64,000 bases of DNA from JAVJRN01 sp047635055 (GCA_047635055.1 JBLIIJ010000003.1:24114-88113), one strand, 5' to 3'. Positions 36,317 through 45,763 are shown, counted from the stretch's first letter. Numbers and translations are program-made. The notes: a model not told the origin generated them from the letters alone.

Positions 36317-37104
36317 TTTGCTTTGAACTGATAGGTGATTGATATTTCATGAATGGAACTTAAATCAGTATTATCGACAAATGCATAATCAAGGTTAAAC
36401 GATTTCAGGACATAACCAATACCATAAGAGGAGCGAACCGGACTTGTTTGTAATCCTGTCCTAAGGTAGATAGGAGCAATTATTTGATATTCAACTCCTG
36501 CTCGAAAAACTTGGTCTAGATCAATGTCTTTTTCCGTTTCAATATTTATCATTAGTCCATTTATAGGCCTGTAAGAAAGTCCGGCTTTCATTACTGTAGG
36601 TATCAGCGCTGATTTCTGAAAATTGTAAATGTGTGCTGCTAAAAGTAGATTTTCTTTTAGGTTCACAGTCCCTCCAAATTCAATAGCCAACCTTCTTTTA
36701 GTTTCAAGGCCTTCAATCGTATATTGGACTACATTAATACCTACACCGAGACTAATCATATCCAACTTATGACCTATGGCAAGTTTTATTTTTTGCTCAT
36801 TGAAAAGGTCACCTCCAAAACGGAAAACGCCAATGCCAATTGTTGCCCAATCGTGTGCATAAGTTATTCCACCAGCAATACTTTGAAGCTCGCCAATGTT
36901 GTATCTATTTTGATAGCCAAGAAATGAGCTACTGTTTTCAATCAATCCAAGGCTCCCAATATTATTAAAAAGAGACCATCCATCCATTAATGTTGAAGAC
37001 GCCTGACCAATACCAGCGCTTCTTGCTCCGAAATTGTATTGGCCATCTTGACTATATGCACAAAGAATATTAAAGACAAAGAAAACGACTGTCACTAAAC
37101 GCAT
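36313..37104 (-). CDS. Small exported barrel protein (PorV/PorQ-like)
   Basis: A 263-residue protein with a signal peptide (LVTVVFFVFNILCAYSQ). Strand pattern and the N-terminal NFGARSAGIGQASSTLMDGW segment recall PorV/PorQ proteins, part of the type IX secretion system or related FadL-type barrels. It ends with a strand-like ISITYQFKAK. The gene starts the three-gene unit of barrel, helix-hairpin-helix protein and channel. It overlaps the next gene by 4 bases. The PorV/Q likeness is inferred and could be tested by HMM search. Confidence 0.7.
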   Translation of the reverse strand: MRLVTVVFFVFNILCAYSQDGQYNFGARSAGIGQASSTLMDGWSLFNNIGSLGLIENSSSFLGYQNRYNIGELQSIAGGITYAHDWATIGIGVFRFGGDLFNEQKIKLAIGHKLDMISLGVGINVVQYTIEGLETKRRLAIEFGGTVNLKENLLLAAHIYNFQKSALIPTVMKAGLSYRPINGLMINIETEKDIDLDQVFRAGVEYQIIAPIYLRTGLQTSPVRSSYGIGYVLKSFNLDYAFVDNTDLSSIHEISITYQFKAK

Positions 37105-37158
37105 AATTGAAGCTAGTTTTTTTCAATTAATTAATCAATAGGATATCTTTAAGTGGCT

Positions 37159-37782
37159 ATGAATTTATTCAGATTTTGTTCTTTTTTATTTTTCATTATG
37201 CATTTTTCAGATTGTGTAGCGCAAGATACTTTATACTATAAATCAGGATCTATGAAAGCTCATGGCGACCTTATAGAAAGTCAGAAAAATGGAACATGGA
37301 CTTACTTCTATCCAAATGCTTTAAAAAGTGCATCATTGACATTCGCCTATGGAGCGCTTAATGGAGCACAGTTTTATTATTATGACAATGGAACGTTAAA
37401 GGCTATTGAGTTTTGGGAAAACGATTTGCAGGAGGATTCCGCTACATATTATTATAGCAATGGAGTTTTAGAAAAAAAAGGCTGCTTTGAAGGGAGTCTT
37501 TATAAAGGCGATTGGGTGTTCTTTTATGAGAATACAAATTTGAAAAGGGAAGGAGCATATTTATTTGGTTTACCGACAGGGCATTGGGACTTTTACCATG
37601 AAAACGGTACCATTGAACAGTCAGGCTCGTTTGTAGAAGGTAAGCAGCAAGGATTATGGAAATATTATGACAACCTTGGTCATCAAACGTACGAGGGAAA
37701 TCTGGATAAGGATAGGAGGACTGGGGTTTGGTATTTTTTCACCAATTCTGGAAAAAAGAAAAATTGGAAGAATTTTAATTAG
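37159..37782 (+). CDS. Exported MORN-repeat (YwqK-like) protein
   Basis: A 207-residue protein with a signal peptide (FRFCSFLFFIMHFSDCVAQ). I take the ATG at 37159; the frame also allows a GTG two codons earlier. About seven MORN_2 units follow, with examples WVFFYENTNLKREGAYL, WDFYHENGTIEQSGSF and WKYYDNLGHQTYEGNL. The same repeats are in the larger barrel-fused protein at 18710-20554. An antitoxin label is common for such proteins in databases but nothing here supports a toxin-antitoxin role. The 3' end overlaps the convergent Omp85 gene by 4 bases. Confidence 0.82.
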   Translation: MNLFRFCSFLFFIMHFSDCVAQDTLYYKSGSMKAHGDLIESQKNGTWTYFYPNALKSASLTFAYGALNGAQFYYYDNGTLKAIEFWENDLQEDSATYYYSNGVLEKKGCFEGSLYKGDWVFFYENTNLKREGAYLFGLPTGHWDFYHENGTIEQSGSFVEGKQQGLWKYYDNLGHQTYEGNLDKDRRTGVWYFFTNSGKKKNWKNFN

Positions 37783-39248
37783 AATTCAACCTTCACACCT
37801 AAATAGACATTGTAATCACCCTCAGCGTTGATTGATGCTTCCACTTGAGGAAGCAGGTCGTTGATGGTTAAAAAATCAAGACCAACACCTATGCCATATA
37901 AAAATCGATTGCTCAATCGGTCGCTGGTTGTGTGATCAGAATAATTTGCTGTCCATCCAGTGTCAACGAAGAGCTTCGCAAATACCTGAAGAGGTACTTT
38001 CTGAAACTGTTTTAATGGCATTATTCGTGAAATATCTGTGGTATACCCAAAAAGCTTTCTCTTTAATGAGATCTTCGTGAGGAAATTGGTGTGTCCTTCG
38101 ATTAATTCCTTGTTATAGCCCCGAACTAAATAATTACCATAACCTAGTCCGCTGAAATTAAAATAAGGGACGTCATTTTGTGATGAGATAAACCCAGAGA
38201 CATTAAATCCTAAATAAAACTTATTCTTGAGTTCGAAGTATTTGCTAAATCGGGCGGTAAGGCGCCATATATCCGCATCACCAAAGAGCCCAATCCCTAC
38301 TTTTTCTACAAAACCAAAGAAATAATATCCTCGTAATGGATAATTCCGATTATTTCTTTGGTCATCTGCAAAAGCATACGCGAGTTTGAATAAACGTTGT
38401 TGCGTTCGCCCTTCTCCAAAATAGTTTGGATTAAAAAAGGCCAATGTGTCAGATATTCTACGGTCGTTATATTGTAAAAGGACTTGATGATATTGGTAGA
38501 AATTGGGTCTGAAAGAATAGTTAATGTTGGATGCGAATGTTGTACGATTGATTTGATCTAGATCTATTTCATTGTTCAATATTTCTGTTCTATGATCGAA
38601 AGTTTGATAAGCTACACCTTCTCTTATTTCTGAATAATTAACCCCGAATTGTAATCCGTGTCTCAGAGATTTTTCGATATAAGGTATCTTATACTCTAAG
38701 AGTAGTTGTCTTTCAAGCCCAATTTGGCCACCGACAATCAACCTTTCCTTTCTTCCTCGGAAATTATACTTGTCGAGTTTTAATCCAAAATTGAATCGGT
38801 CGAAGCTTCCATTTCGGTTGAAAAGCCAATCATTGATATTTCGATCTCCAAGCTCAGCATTGAGCGAAGGATAGAAATACCACCTTTCCGTAACCTTGAT
38901 GAAGAGATCTACCGAAGTATCGTCGCGGACTAGAATGGTCAGTTCTGCTGTATTAAAAAGATTGGTATTGTATATTTTATTTCGATCTTCCTGTCGAATG
39001 GCATACAATAAGTTTAGCGGTACAATCTCACCCTTCTTGTAGGTAAGTTCTCTCGTTATTATTTCTTTTTTTGTCTTGGCATTTCCCAAAATGAAAACGT
39101 CATGGATTGTCACAAGTCTGGTGCTTAATGAATCAGTAATGACCGCACCAGTACTATCATTTTGGGATAAGGAAATTTGAATGGACTCCCCTCTTAAAGG
39201 GAGCCATATTAAGCAAAAACAAAACATCAATTTATTAATCAACTTCAT
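37779..39248 (-). CDS. Omp85-superfamily outer membrane protein
   Basis: A 489-residue BamA/TamA-like protein. I start it at the ATG at 39248, directly before the signal peptide (INKLMFCFCLIWLPLRGES); the longer frame adds 19 polar residues. One POTRA-like domain covers about 40-115 (VHDVFILGNAKTKKEIIT, GEIVPLNLL). The barrel contains YLVRGYNKELIEGHTNF, the loop-6 VRGY form of the conserved motif. It is shorter than BamA, so probably an accessory insertase or a specialised pore, target unknown. It is divergent from yidD with about 107 bases between. Confidence 0.85.
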   Translation of the reverse strand: MKLINKLMFCFCLIWLPLRGESIQISLSQNDSTGAVITDSLSTRLVTIHDVFILGNAKTKKEIITRELTYKKGEIVPLNLLYAIRQEDRNKIYNTNLFNTAELTILVRDDTSVDLFIKVTERWYFYPSLNAELGDRNINDWLFNRNGSFDRFNFGLKLDKYNFRGRKERLIVGGQIGLERQLLLEYKIPYIEKSLRHGLQFGVNYSEIREGVAYQTFDHRTEILNNEIDLDQINRTTFASNINYSFRPNFYQYHQVLLQYNDRRISDTLAFFNPNYFGEGRTQQRLFKLAYAFADDQRNNRNYPLRGYYFFGFVEKVGIGLFGDADIWRLTARFSKYFELKNKFYLGFNVSGFISSQNDVPYFNFSGLGYGNYLVRGYNKELIEGHTNFLTKISLKRKLFGYTTDISRIMPLKQFQKVPLQVFAKLFVDTGWTANYSDHTTSDRLSNRFLYGIGVGLDFLTINDLLPQVEASINAEGDYNVYLGVKVEF

Positions 39249-39355
39249 ATATTCTTCACCGCTCAACTCTTCTGTGTTGATATTCTTGCATTTCTTGATG
39301 TGCAAACTGAATTAATTTTATTGATTGCACCAAATTTGATGCCTATTTTTGACGT

Positions 39356-39577
39356 GTGAAAAACATATTACGAAAGATATTTATTTTACCTGTCTTATTT
39401 TATCAGTACTGTATATCACCATTAATGCCTTCTACCTGTAGATATACACCTACTTGTTCCAACTATGCGAAAGAGGCTATTATTAAACATGGAATAATAA
39501 AAGGTGGAAAATTGGCCATTAAAAGAATTTTTAGTTGCCATCCATGGGGAGGAAGTGGTTATGATCCTGTACCATAA
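39356..39577 (+). CDS. yidD: Membrane protein insertion efficiency factor YidD
   Basis: A 73-residue membrane-associated protein that helps YidC-dependent insertion of inner-membrane proteins. The family core is obvious: LFYQYCISPLMPSTCRYTPT, CSNYAKEAI and the C-terminal FSCHPWGGSGYDPVP. It starts with GTG at 39356. It overlaps the convergent nadE gene by 19 bases at the 3' end. It is not next to yidC, rnpA or rpmH as in many bacteria. Confidence 0.95.
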   Translation: MKNILRKIFILPVLFYQYCISPLMPSTCRYTPTCSNYAKEAIIKHGIIKGGKLAIKRIFSCHPWGGSGYDPVP

Positions 39578-41418
39578 GTAGCTTGTAATTCTTCTAGTTC
39601 TTCCTTAAACCCACTAGAGAGTATGGGGAATCGGCACCAAGTGCGCGGGTCCACGTTGAATTCATCTAAATGAAAGCTAGGAGCAATTCGCTCTCTTTTC
39701 CATTGGTTAATACTCCAAAGACGATAAAATTTTGATATCCAATGGATTAATAATTGGTTATCGAACGCGCTCTTACTTAAAACAAGATATGTTTGAGTAG
39801 GGGACTTTTTATCTCTAATAGCCAGTCTCTCTATTTCTACCAGAACCTCATAAGGCATCAAGTCATCTTCGTCTGTCTGATGCATTGATTCAGGTCTAAG
39901 TTCGGCTGTAGGGGTGAGGGAATTCACATTAGACAATCCTTCATATCCCAATGTGGATTCCGCATATTTCAACCATTGGAGGATAAAATGCTTATCAACG
40001 GCGGCAATTGGCGAGATACTTCCACTCGTATCACCGTCCATTGTGGCATATCCAACATCTCCTTCACTGCGGTTGGAAGTAGTGAGGAGTAAACATTGTT
40101 GAATATTGGCCATCATCCAAATGATCGGAGATCTTGATCTTGCCTGAATATTTTGTAAGGCAATATCGTCTTTCTCCCAAGATAATGTCCTTCCTAAAGC
40201 TTTTTCTATGCTCTTTTGGTAGGCATCAACCTCTACATCTATGCTCCAATGATAAAATTGAGCTCCGATACTTTCTGCAAGAATTTTTGCCGAGTCAAAG
40301 GTAGCCTGGCCAGAATTTTTCGTTCCTTGATAGGCGGTATGGAATATTTGAGCTACGATTTCTTTCCAAGATCCTTTGACCAAATTTTGGCCTAACTTGT
40401 TTCTGAATTTGGTAAATCCCAATTCGTTTAACCCTCGTTTAACCGATTCAGCGACAAGTACAGCTATACTACTGGAATCTGCTCCACCACTTAAAGAGAG
40501 CACAAAACCCTTGCTTTTACTTTTCCTACAGTAGTCAAATAAGGCTAGGGAAGCTGCTTTAGCAAATTCTCTGTTCGTATCATGATCATCTTCGACCAAC
40601 TGCTTTTCACTATTTTTTGGCTCATCAAAATCAACGACACAAGATGTTAAATTATAATCTTCATAAGAGAGCCTTTTGTTTTTGCCAATTAATTCTCCTT
40701 TCTGGGCGATTAAAATATCTCCATCATAGATCATTCTTCCAGCTTCGTTTCCTAGAAGATTGGCATATAAATACACGCAATTAAATTTTTCAGAGCTTTT
40801 GACGATGAGATTTTCCCTAAAATCAGCTTTACCAAAAGCAAAGTGACTTGCACTTGGATTAAGGAAGAGATCTATTTGATTGTAGCTTTTATGGCAAGCA
40901 GGTCGATCTACGCGCCACGCATCTTCACATATTTCAAATCCAACTTTTAAGTTTCTCCAATTAACAGATATATGACCGAAAGGTATTTCCTTATTATTAA
41001 ATAAATAGGAGGAAACTTCGCCCGTCATCCATTCATCAAACCAGCGCAGCTCATAATGCACACCATCATTGGCGAGTCGCTGCTTGGCATAAATTCCTAA
41101 TACCTCCTGATTTTCAATTAACCATGTCGTATTATATCTTTTTCCGTTTTTTAAAACGGGAAGGCCGATGGAGATGGCAATATTATCAGTCTGTGCAATT
41201 ATATTAAGCAGTTGAGACTCAGCTTTTTCATATAACCAATCACTAAGAAACATATCTTCGCATCCATAACCTGTGATGCATAGTTCAGGTAGGCAAAGAA
41301 GTGATATATTATCAACCTTAGCGTTGTTGATCGCATCTATAATGTTGTTTGCGTTATGCTTCCAATCCATTGGGATTTGGTTGAGGCACGCACCACCTAT
41401 TTTATGGGTATTAATCAA
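39559..41418 (-). CDS. nadE: Glutamine-dependent NAD+ synthetase
   Basis: A 619-residue fusion that makes NAD from deamido-NAD, using glutamine as ammonia donor. The N-terminal half is a nitrilase/CN-hydrolase domain: LCLPELCITGYGCEDM (Glu45-like) and VGFEICEDAWR with the catalytic Cys. The C-terminal half is the ATP-pyrophosphatase domain with SLSGGADSSSIAVLV near 310 and SNRSEGDVGYATMDGD near 470. The frame begins at TTG (41418): an in-frame stop lies three codons upstream and the residues after it (IGGACLNQ) are conserved. The stop of rnc overlaps it by 8 bases, so the two are one operon with fabF and acpP upstream. Confidence 0.94.
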   Translation of the reverse strand: MINTHKIGGACLNQIPMDWKHNANNIIDAINNAKVDNISLLCLPELCITGYGCEDMFLSDWLYEKAESQLLNIIAQTDNIAISIGLPVLKNGKRYNTTWLIENQEVLGIYAKQRLANDGVHYELRWFDEWMTGEVSSYLFNNKEIPFGHISVNWRNLKVGFEICEDAWRVDRPACHKSYNQIDLFLNPSASHFAFGKADFRENLIVKSSEKFNCVYLYANLLGNEAGRMIYDGDILIAQKGELIGKNKRLSYEDYNLTSCVVDFDEPKNSEKQLVEDDHDTNREFAKAASLALFDYCRKSKSKGFVLSLSGGADSSSIAVLVAESVKRGLNELGFTKFRNKLGQNLVKGSWKEIVAQIFHTAYQGTKNSGQATFDSAKILAESIGAQFYHWSIDVEVDAYQKSIEKALGRTLSWEKDDIALQNIQARSRSPIIWMMANIQQCLLLTTSNRSEGDVGYATMDGDTSGSISPIAAVDKHFILQWLKYAESTLGYEGLSNVNSLTPTAELRPESMHQTDEDDLMPYEVLVEIERLAIRDKKSPTQTYLVLSKSAFDNQLLIHWISKFYRLWSINQWKRERIAPSFHLDEFNVDPRTWCRFPILSSGFKEELEELQATYGTGS

Positions 41419-42163
41419 TGTTAAGATTTAAAACTTCTAATGTTTTTTGGGCAGCTAGTTGCTCAGCTTTTTTCTTACTAAATCCAAAGCCTTTTTCTTT
41501 CCCTTCGTCATTAATAAAAACCTGTGCGATAAATTGTTTCGACTTAGTCCCTTCATTATCTTGAACAATTCTAAATTCAACGCTAATGTTTTCTTTTTGA
41601 CCCCATTCAATGATTTTACTTTTGTAGTTGAATAGCGTTTTCGACAATTCATCAACATCAAAATGTGGAACTATGAGTCGATGAACAATAAATGATTGAC
41701 AGAAATTGAAGCCCTTATCAAGGTAAATGGCTCCTATCAATGCTTCGAGTGAGTCTCCATAAACGCTTTTATGTGAAATAGTCGAGCCTTTGTTCTTTGT
41801 GAATATGACTAAATCTTTAAGGCCAATTTTAATAGAAAGTTTATTTAATGATTCACGGTTCACCAATTTGGATCTCACCTCCGTGAGAAAGCCTTCTTCC
41901 TTAAATGGAAATTTTTTAAATAACATTTCTGCTACAACCATCCCTAGTATGGCATCTCCTAGATATTCTAGACGCTCATAGGAATCGCGGAATCCAAGAT
42001 CGTTGATAGAAGCGGCGCTCACATGGCGCATTGCACGCTGGTAGAGTTTTAAGTTATTAGGCTTTGAACCGGTAATGATGGCAAATTTCCTTCTTAGCTC
42101 CTTGTCTTCCTGCGAAGAAAATAATATTTCAAGAGGATTTCGTTTGAAGAAATCGATGGGCAC
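41411..42163 (-). CDS. rnc: Ribonuclease III
   Basis: Double-strand-specific endoribonuclease for rRNA and mRNA processing, 250 residues. The catalytic signature RLEYLGDAILGMVVAEMLF (about 65-84) and the second acidic site DSLEALIGAIYLDKGF (about 130-146) are intact. A dsRNA-binding domain at the C-terminus ends with GFSKKKAEQLAAQKTLE. The start is GTG at 42163 and its G is shared with the stop of fabF (TAGTG), a one-base overlap that suggests coupling. The acpP-fabF-rnc order is widely conserved. Confidence 0.96.
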   Translation of the reverse strand: MPIDFFKRNPLEILFSSQEDKELRRKFAIITGSKPNNLKLYQRAMRHVSAASINDLGFRDSYERLEYLGDAILGMVVAEMLFKKFPFKEEGFLTEVRSKLVNRESLNKLSIKIGLKDLVIFTKNKGSTISHKSVYGDSLEALIGAIYLDKGFNFCQSFIVHRLIVPHFDVDELSKTLFNYKSKIIEWGQKENISVEFRIVQDNEGTKSKQFIAQVFINDEGKEKGFGFSKKKAEQLAAQKTLEVLNLNID

Positions 42164-43416
42164 TATCCGCTGTATTTACCGAATATGATAGACGAATTAT
42201 GTCCACCAAAACCAAAGGTATTACTCATCGCTATATTAACATCTCTTTTCTGAGCATGATTAAACGTAAGATTTAGCCGGGAATCGATTTCCGGATCATC
42301 TGTAAAATGGTTAATGGTAGGAGGAATAATGCCTCTTTCTATTGCCATGATACTAGCGATACTTTCTATCGCTCCAGCCGCTCCTAATAAATGTCCTGTC
42401 ATGGACTTGGTGCTGCTTATATTCATGTTGAATGCATGATCTCCAAAGACTTTTTGAATGGCTTTTACTTCGCCAGAATCGCCAAGAGGAGTAGAGGTTC
42501 CATGCGTGTTGATATAATCGATCGCTTCGGGACTGATTCCAGCATCTTCTAAAGCATTGTTGATGACCAAGAAAATACCTGCGCCCTCAGGATGCGGAGC
42601 AGTAATGTGATAAGCGTCTGCTGACATACCAGTACCGAGGACTTCAGCGTAAATCTTAGCGCCTCTGGCTTTCGCGTGCTCTAATTCTTCTAATACTAAA
42701 GCTCCTGCTCCTTCACCTAACACGAAACCGTCTCGATTTTTGTCATAAGGTCTCGACGCGGTTGAGGGATCATCGTTTCTTTCAGATAAAGCTTTCATGG
42801 CATTAAATCCGCCAATACCTGATTCTATAACGGCGGCTTCAGAGCCACCAGAGAGTATGATGTTTGCCTTGCCTAATCGTATGTAATTGCAAGCATCTGT
42901 CAACGCATTATTAGAGGAAGCACAAGCTGAGACAGTTGCGAAATTAGGTCCTCTAAAACCATATTTGATTGATAGTTGACCAGGCGTAATGTCAAGAATC
43001 ATTTTTGGAACAAAAAATGGGTTAAATCGAGGAGTACCATCGCCACTAGCGAAATTTTTCACTTCGTCTTGGAATGTTTTAAATCCTCCAATGCCACTAC
43101 CCCAGATTACGCCAACTTTGTCTTTGTTAATCTTTTCTAAATCTAGTCCTGAATCGACAATAGCCTCATCACCCGCCACCATACCATATTGGCTGTTTGG
43201 GTCAAGTTTTCTAGCTTCTTTGCGATCCATGAAATTTTGCGGATCAAAACCCTTCACCTCGCAAGCGAATTTTGTTCTGAATTTTTCCGTATCGAATCGA
43301 GTTATAGGAGCCGCCCCACTTGTTCCTTTCTCAAGTGCATCCCAATATTCGTTTTTAGTATTACCGATCGGAGTAAGTGCACCGATTCCTGTAACTACAA
43401 CTCGCTTAAGTTCCAT
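42163..43416 (-). CDS. fabF: 3-oxoacyl-[acyl-carrier-protein] synthase II
   Basis: Condensing enzyme of type II fatty-acid synthesis, extending acyl-ACP with malonyl-ACP. The 417-residue length is standard. The catalytic triad lies in TVSACASSNNAL (Cys near 165), NTHGTSTPLGDSGE (His near 305) and TKSMTGHLLGAAGAIES (His near 343). The N-terminal VVVTGIGALTPIGN and C-terminal SNTFGFGGHNSSI are typical. It follows acpP by 19 bases and is followed by rnc with a one-base overlap. Confidence 0.97.
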   Translation of the reverse strand: MELKRVVVTGIGALTPIGNTKNEYWDALEKGTSGAAPITRFDTEKFRTKFACEVKGFDPQNFMDRKEARKLDPNSQYGMVAGDEAIVDSGLDLEKINKDKVGVIWGSGIGGFKTFQDEVKNFASGDGTPRFNPFFVPKMILDITPGQLSIKYGFRGPNFATVSACASSNNALTDACNYIRLGKANIILSGGSEAAVIESGIGGFNAMKALSERNDDPSTASRPYDKNRDGFVLGEGAGALVLEELEHAKARGAKIYAEVLGTGMSADAYHITAPHPEGAGIFLVINNALEDAGISPEAIDYINTHGTSTPLGDSGEVKAIQKVFGDHAFNMNISSTKSMTGHLLGAAGAIESIASIMAIERGIIPPTINHFTDDPEIDSRLNLTFNHAQKRDVNIAMSNTFGFGGHNSSIIFGKYSG

Positions 43417-43435
43417 AAAGGACTAGAAAATTAAA

Positions 43436-43672
43436 TTATTTTACGTTTTCTTCTAAGTAAGTAACCGCATTACCCACAGTTGCGATGTTTTCGGCTTGGT
43501 CATCTGGTATTGAAATATTGAATTCTTTTTCGAATTCCATGATTAGCTCTACTGTATCTAAAGAATCTGCTCCTAAATCGTTAGTGAAGCTGGCCTCATT
43601 TGTTACCTCAGACTCTTCTACGCCTAATTTATCGATGATTATAGACTTCACCTTTGATGCAATTTCTGACAT
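43436..43672 (-). CDS. acpP: Acyl carrier protein
   Basis: Small acidic carrier that holds growing acyl chains on a phosphopantetheine arm, 78 residues. The arm is attached at Ser in GADSLDTVELIMEFE, about residue 36. First gene of the acpP-fabF-rnc-nadE run. A promoter-like TTTG / TTTATTTG pair lies about 30-60 bases upstream, in line with the high expression expected of acpP. Confidence 0.97.
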   Translation of the reverse strand: MSEIASKVKSIIIDKLGVEESEVTNEASFTNDLGADSLDTVELIMEFEKEFNISIPDDQAENIATVGNAVTYLEENVK

Positions 43673-43701
43673 TATTTTAAGTTTTAGTTAAAAATCCAAC
43701 G

Positions 43702-43733
43702 CAAATAAATACATATTAGCTCTTAAAGTCAAA
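43702..43733 (-). promoter_or_regulatory. Candidate promoter of acpP
   Basis: On the reverse strand TTTG (43733-43730) and TTTATTTG (43709-43702) are separated by 20 bases. The second box differs from TAnnTTTG at one defined position. The predicted leader is about 20-25 bases before the ATG at 43672. Confidence 0.45.
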
Positions 43734-43794
43734 CTAATTTATTTTGACTAAAAATGGCAGGTCTTATAGCTTTTGCTAATTTTGGGCTGCCGAC

Positions 43795-44226
43795 ATGAAA
43801 CCTAAACACACTACGCTCAAAACCGACTACTATTATGACTTTGATCTTTTGGGTCTTGTGGCTCCAATCAAAGAGTATAAGGTTGGTTGGCTTCTCAATA
43901 GCATAGAGGGTCTCGATTTGTCTAAGGAAGAAGATATCAAAATTGAATTGTCCAATGATTTCATCCTTAGAATTTCTAATTTGCAAGAAGAAACAGAGTT
44001 TCGCAAAGCATATTTATTGAAAAATAAGCTGGAAACGGGTTATTCATACAACCAATATCTGCTTCCAGAACTCAAACAGTTCGATTATTTACTAAAACTC
44101 AAACATGAGATTATCATTGATTGGGCAGGTGATATACTTTTTGAAATTAAGAAAATCACTGAAATCGAATATGTGGTGAAAATTGACTTAGAAAAAATAA
44201 AAAATAAAGAGAATTTACTGTTTTAA
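43795..44226 (+). CDS. IPExxxVDY family protein
   Basis: A 143-residue protein of a small Bacteroidota family named for a conserved motif; here it reads LLPELKQFDYLL, with the first Ile replaced by Leu and Val by Phe. The rest (DYYYDFDLLGLVAPIKEYKV at the N-terminus) fits. The function is not known. It is commonly found directly before pyruvate kinase, as here, with 3 bases between stop and the pyk ATG. An 85-residue frame on the other strand is a shadow. Divergent from acpP. Confidence 0.85.
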   Translation: MKPKHTTLKTDYYYDFDLLGLVAPIKEYKVGWLLNSIEGLDLSKEEDIKIELSNDFILRISNLQEETEFRKAYLLKNKLETGYSYNQYLLPELKQFDYLLKLKHEIIIDWAGDILFEIKKITEIEYVVKIDLEKIKNKENLLF

Positions 44227-44229
44227 ACT

Positions 44230-45666
44230 ATGATAAATACAAAATTTAAAAAGACAAAAATTGTAGCAACAATTGGTCCTGCAAGTAGAAATAAAGAAAC
44301 CTTGCGCGAACTAATTAGGGCTGGTGCAAATGTCTTTAGATTAAATTTCTCGCATGGCACACATCAGGATCACCAAGAGACCATAGAGATGGTTCGTGAA
44401 CTAAATGATGAGCTAGGAACTCACGTCGCTTTATTACAAGATTTGCAAGGGCCAAAAATTAGAGTTGGTCAAGTAGAAAATGATGGTGTAAAACTTGTTC
44501 CAGGTCAAGAGTTGATCATTTCTACACTAGAGGTTTTAGGCACGAGCCAAAGAGTGAGTACCGTTTATGAAGGGATTGTCAATGACGTCAACCCTGGCGA
44601 TGCTATCCTGGTCGATGATGGTAATATTGAATTGGAAACTATCAGAGTAGAGGGAACTGAAGTTTATACACGTGTGATACACGGAGAATTGTTGAAATCT
44701 AGAAAAGGTATTAATCTACCGAGTTCCAATGTGTCTGCACCTTCAATGACGGAAAAAGATATCGAAGATCTTGATTTTGCAGTGCAATTCAACTTGGAGT
44801 GGGTGGCTTTATCGTTTGTTAGAAAAGCTGATGATATCTGGGATATCAAAAAACGCTTGGAAGCTGCTGGTGTAACAACGAAAGTGATAGCTAAAATCGA
44901 AAAGCCTGAGGCATTAAAAAACATTGATGAAATTATCGCTGCGACGGATGCTATCATGGTCGCTAGAGGAGACCTTGGTGTTGAAATTCCTGGAGAAGAT
45001 GTGCCATTGGCCCAAAAGCGCATTGTACAAAAATGTAATAAGCTTGGGAAACCCGTAATCATTGCTACTCAAATGATGGAGAGTATGGTTGAAAATCCAA
45101 GACCTACAAGAGCGGAAACAAATGACGTAGCTAATGCAGTATTAGATGGTGCCGATGCTTTGATGCTTTCTGCGGAATCAGCTTCTGGTAAATTTCCTGT
45201 TCAAGCGGTTTCTTCTATGGCGAAAACGATCATGGCAATTGAAGCAGGTTCTGAGCACACAATTTATAACAAATTCGCAGAGGAAGATGTCGCATCTGCA
45301 ACAAGACTCAATGACATGTTGGTAAGATCCGCCTGCAGAATGGCAGCAGCAGTGAATGCCAAAGCGATCATCGGAATGACAAAGTCAGGCTACACAGGTT
45401 ATAAATTAGCGATGCATAGACCACACGCGAATATATATATGTTTACGAGTGAGAAATATTTACTTCGTCAAATGAACCTAGTTTGGGGTGTGACTGGTTT
45501 TTACTATGACGAAACAAACGGAATAGATGACACTTTTGAAGAACTCAGAGACAGGTTGGTAGCAGAAGGTTATCTTGAAAAAGGAGATGTTTTCATCAAT
45601 ACTTCTTCTATGCCTCTTCACTGGGAAGGTCATACTAACATGATGCGTGTTGATCAGGTAGTTTAA
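44230..45666 (+). CDS. pyk: Pyruvate kinase
   Basis: Makes pyruvate and ATP from phosphoenolpyruvate and ADP, the last glycolytic step. The 478-residue length is normal. Domain A and B segments KIVATIGPASRNKETL, RLNFSHGTHQDH, LLQDLQGPKIRVG, the catalytic Lys in VIAKIEKPEAL and MVARGDLGVEIPGE are all present, and the C-terminal allosteric domain follows (about 350-478). It lies 3 bases after the IPExxxVDY gene, so both share a transcript. A two-part hairpin with a T-run follows as terminator. Confidence 0.97.
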   Translation: MINTKFKKTKIVATIGPASRNKETLRELIRAGANVFRLNFSHGTHQDHQETIEMVRELNDELGTHVALLQDLQGPKIRVGQVENDGVKLVPGQELIISTLEVLGTSQRVSTVYEGIVNDVNPGDAILVDDGNIELETIRVEGTEVYTRVIHGELLKSRKGINLPSSNVSAPSMTEKDIEDLDFAVQFNLEWVALSFVRKADDIWDIKKRLEAAGVTTKVIAKIEKPEALKNIDEIIAATDAIMVARGDLGVEIPGEDVPLAQKRIVQKCNKLGKPVIIATQMMESMVENPRPTRAETNDVANAVLDGADALMLSAESASGKFPVQAVSSMAKTIMAIEAGSEHTIYNKFAEEDVASATRLNDMLVRSACRMAAAVNAKAIIGMTKSGYTGYKLAMHRPHANIYMFTSEKYLLRQMNLVWGVTGFYYDETNGIDDTFEELRDRLVAEGYLEKGDVFINTSSMPLHWEGHTNMMRVDQVV

Positions 45667-45735
45667 TATGTTAAATCCACTTTGTGGATTTTTAACCCTA
45701 CCGTATTCAAATAGAAAACAATTATTCACCTTCAT

Positions 45736-45763
45736 ACCTCGTGAGCTTGCTCCGAGGTTTTTT
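45736..45763 (+). terminator. Rho-independent terminator after pyk
   Basis: ACCTCG (45736-45741) and GAGC (45743-45746) pair with GCTC (45749-45752) and CGAGGT (45753-45758), giving a 10-bp stem with one bulged T and a two-base turn, followed by a T-run. A weaker hairpin (AAATCCAC/GTGGATTT) lies at 45673-45691. Confidence 0.75.

Noticed and set aside
37153..37782. YwqK-type antitoxin role for the MORN-repeat proteins
   Set aside because: Both MORN proteins have signal peptides and no toxin gene is adjacent; the antitoxin label is a database convention.
43777..43784. TAATTTTG as promoter of the IPExxxVDY-pyk unit
   Set aside because: The box matches the -7 consensus but would leave only a few bases before the ATG and lacks a -33 partner at normal distance.
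43729..43986. 85-residue reading frame on the reverse strand across the IPExxxVDY gene
   Set aside because: It is antisense to a recognised family protein, extends into the acpP upstream region and shows no family features, so it is a shadow.
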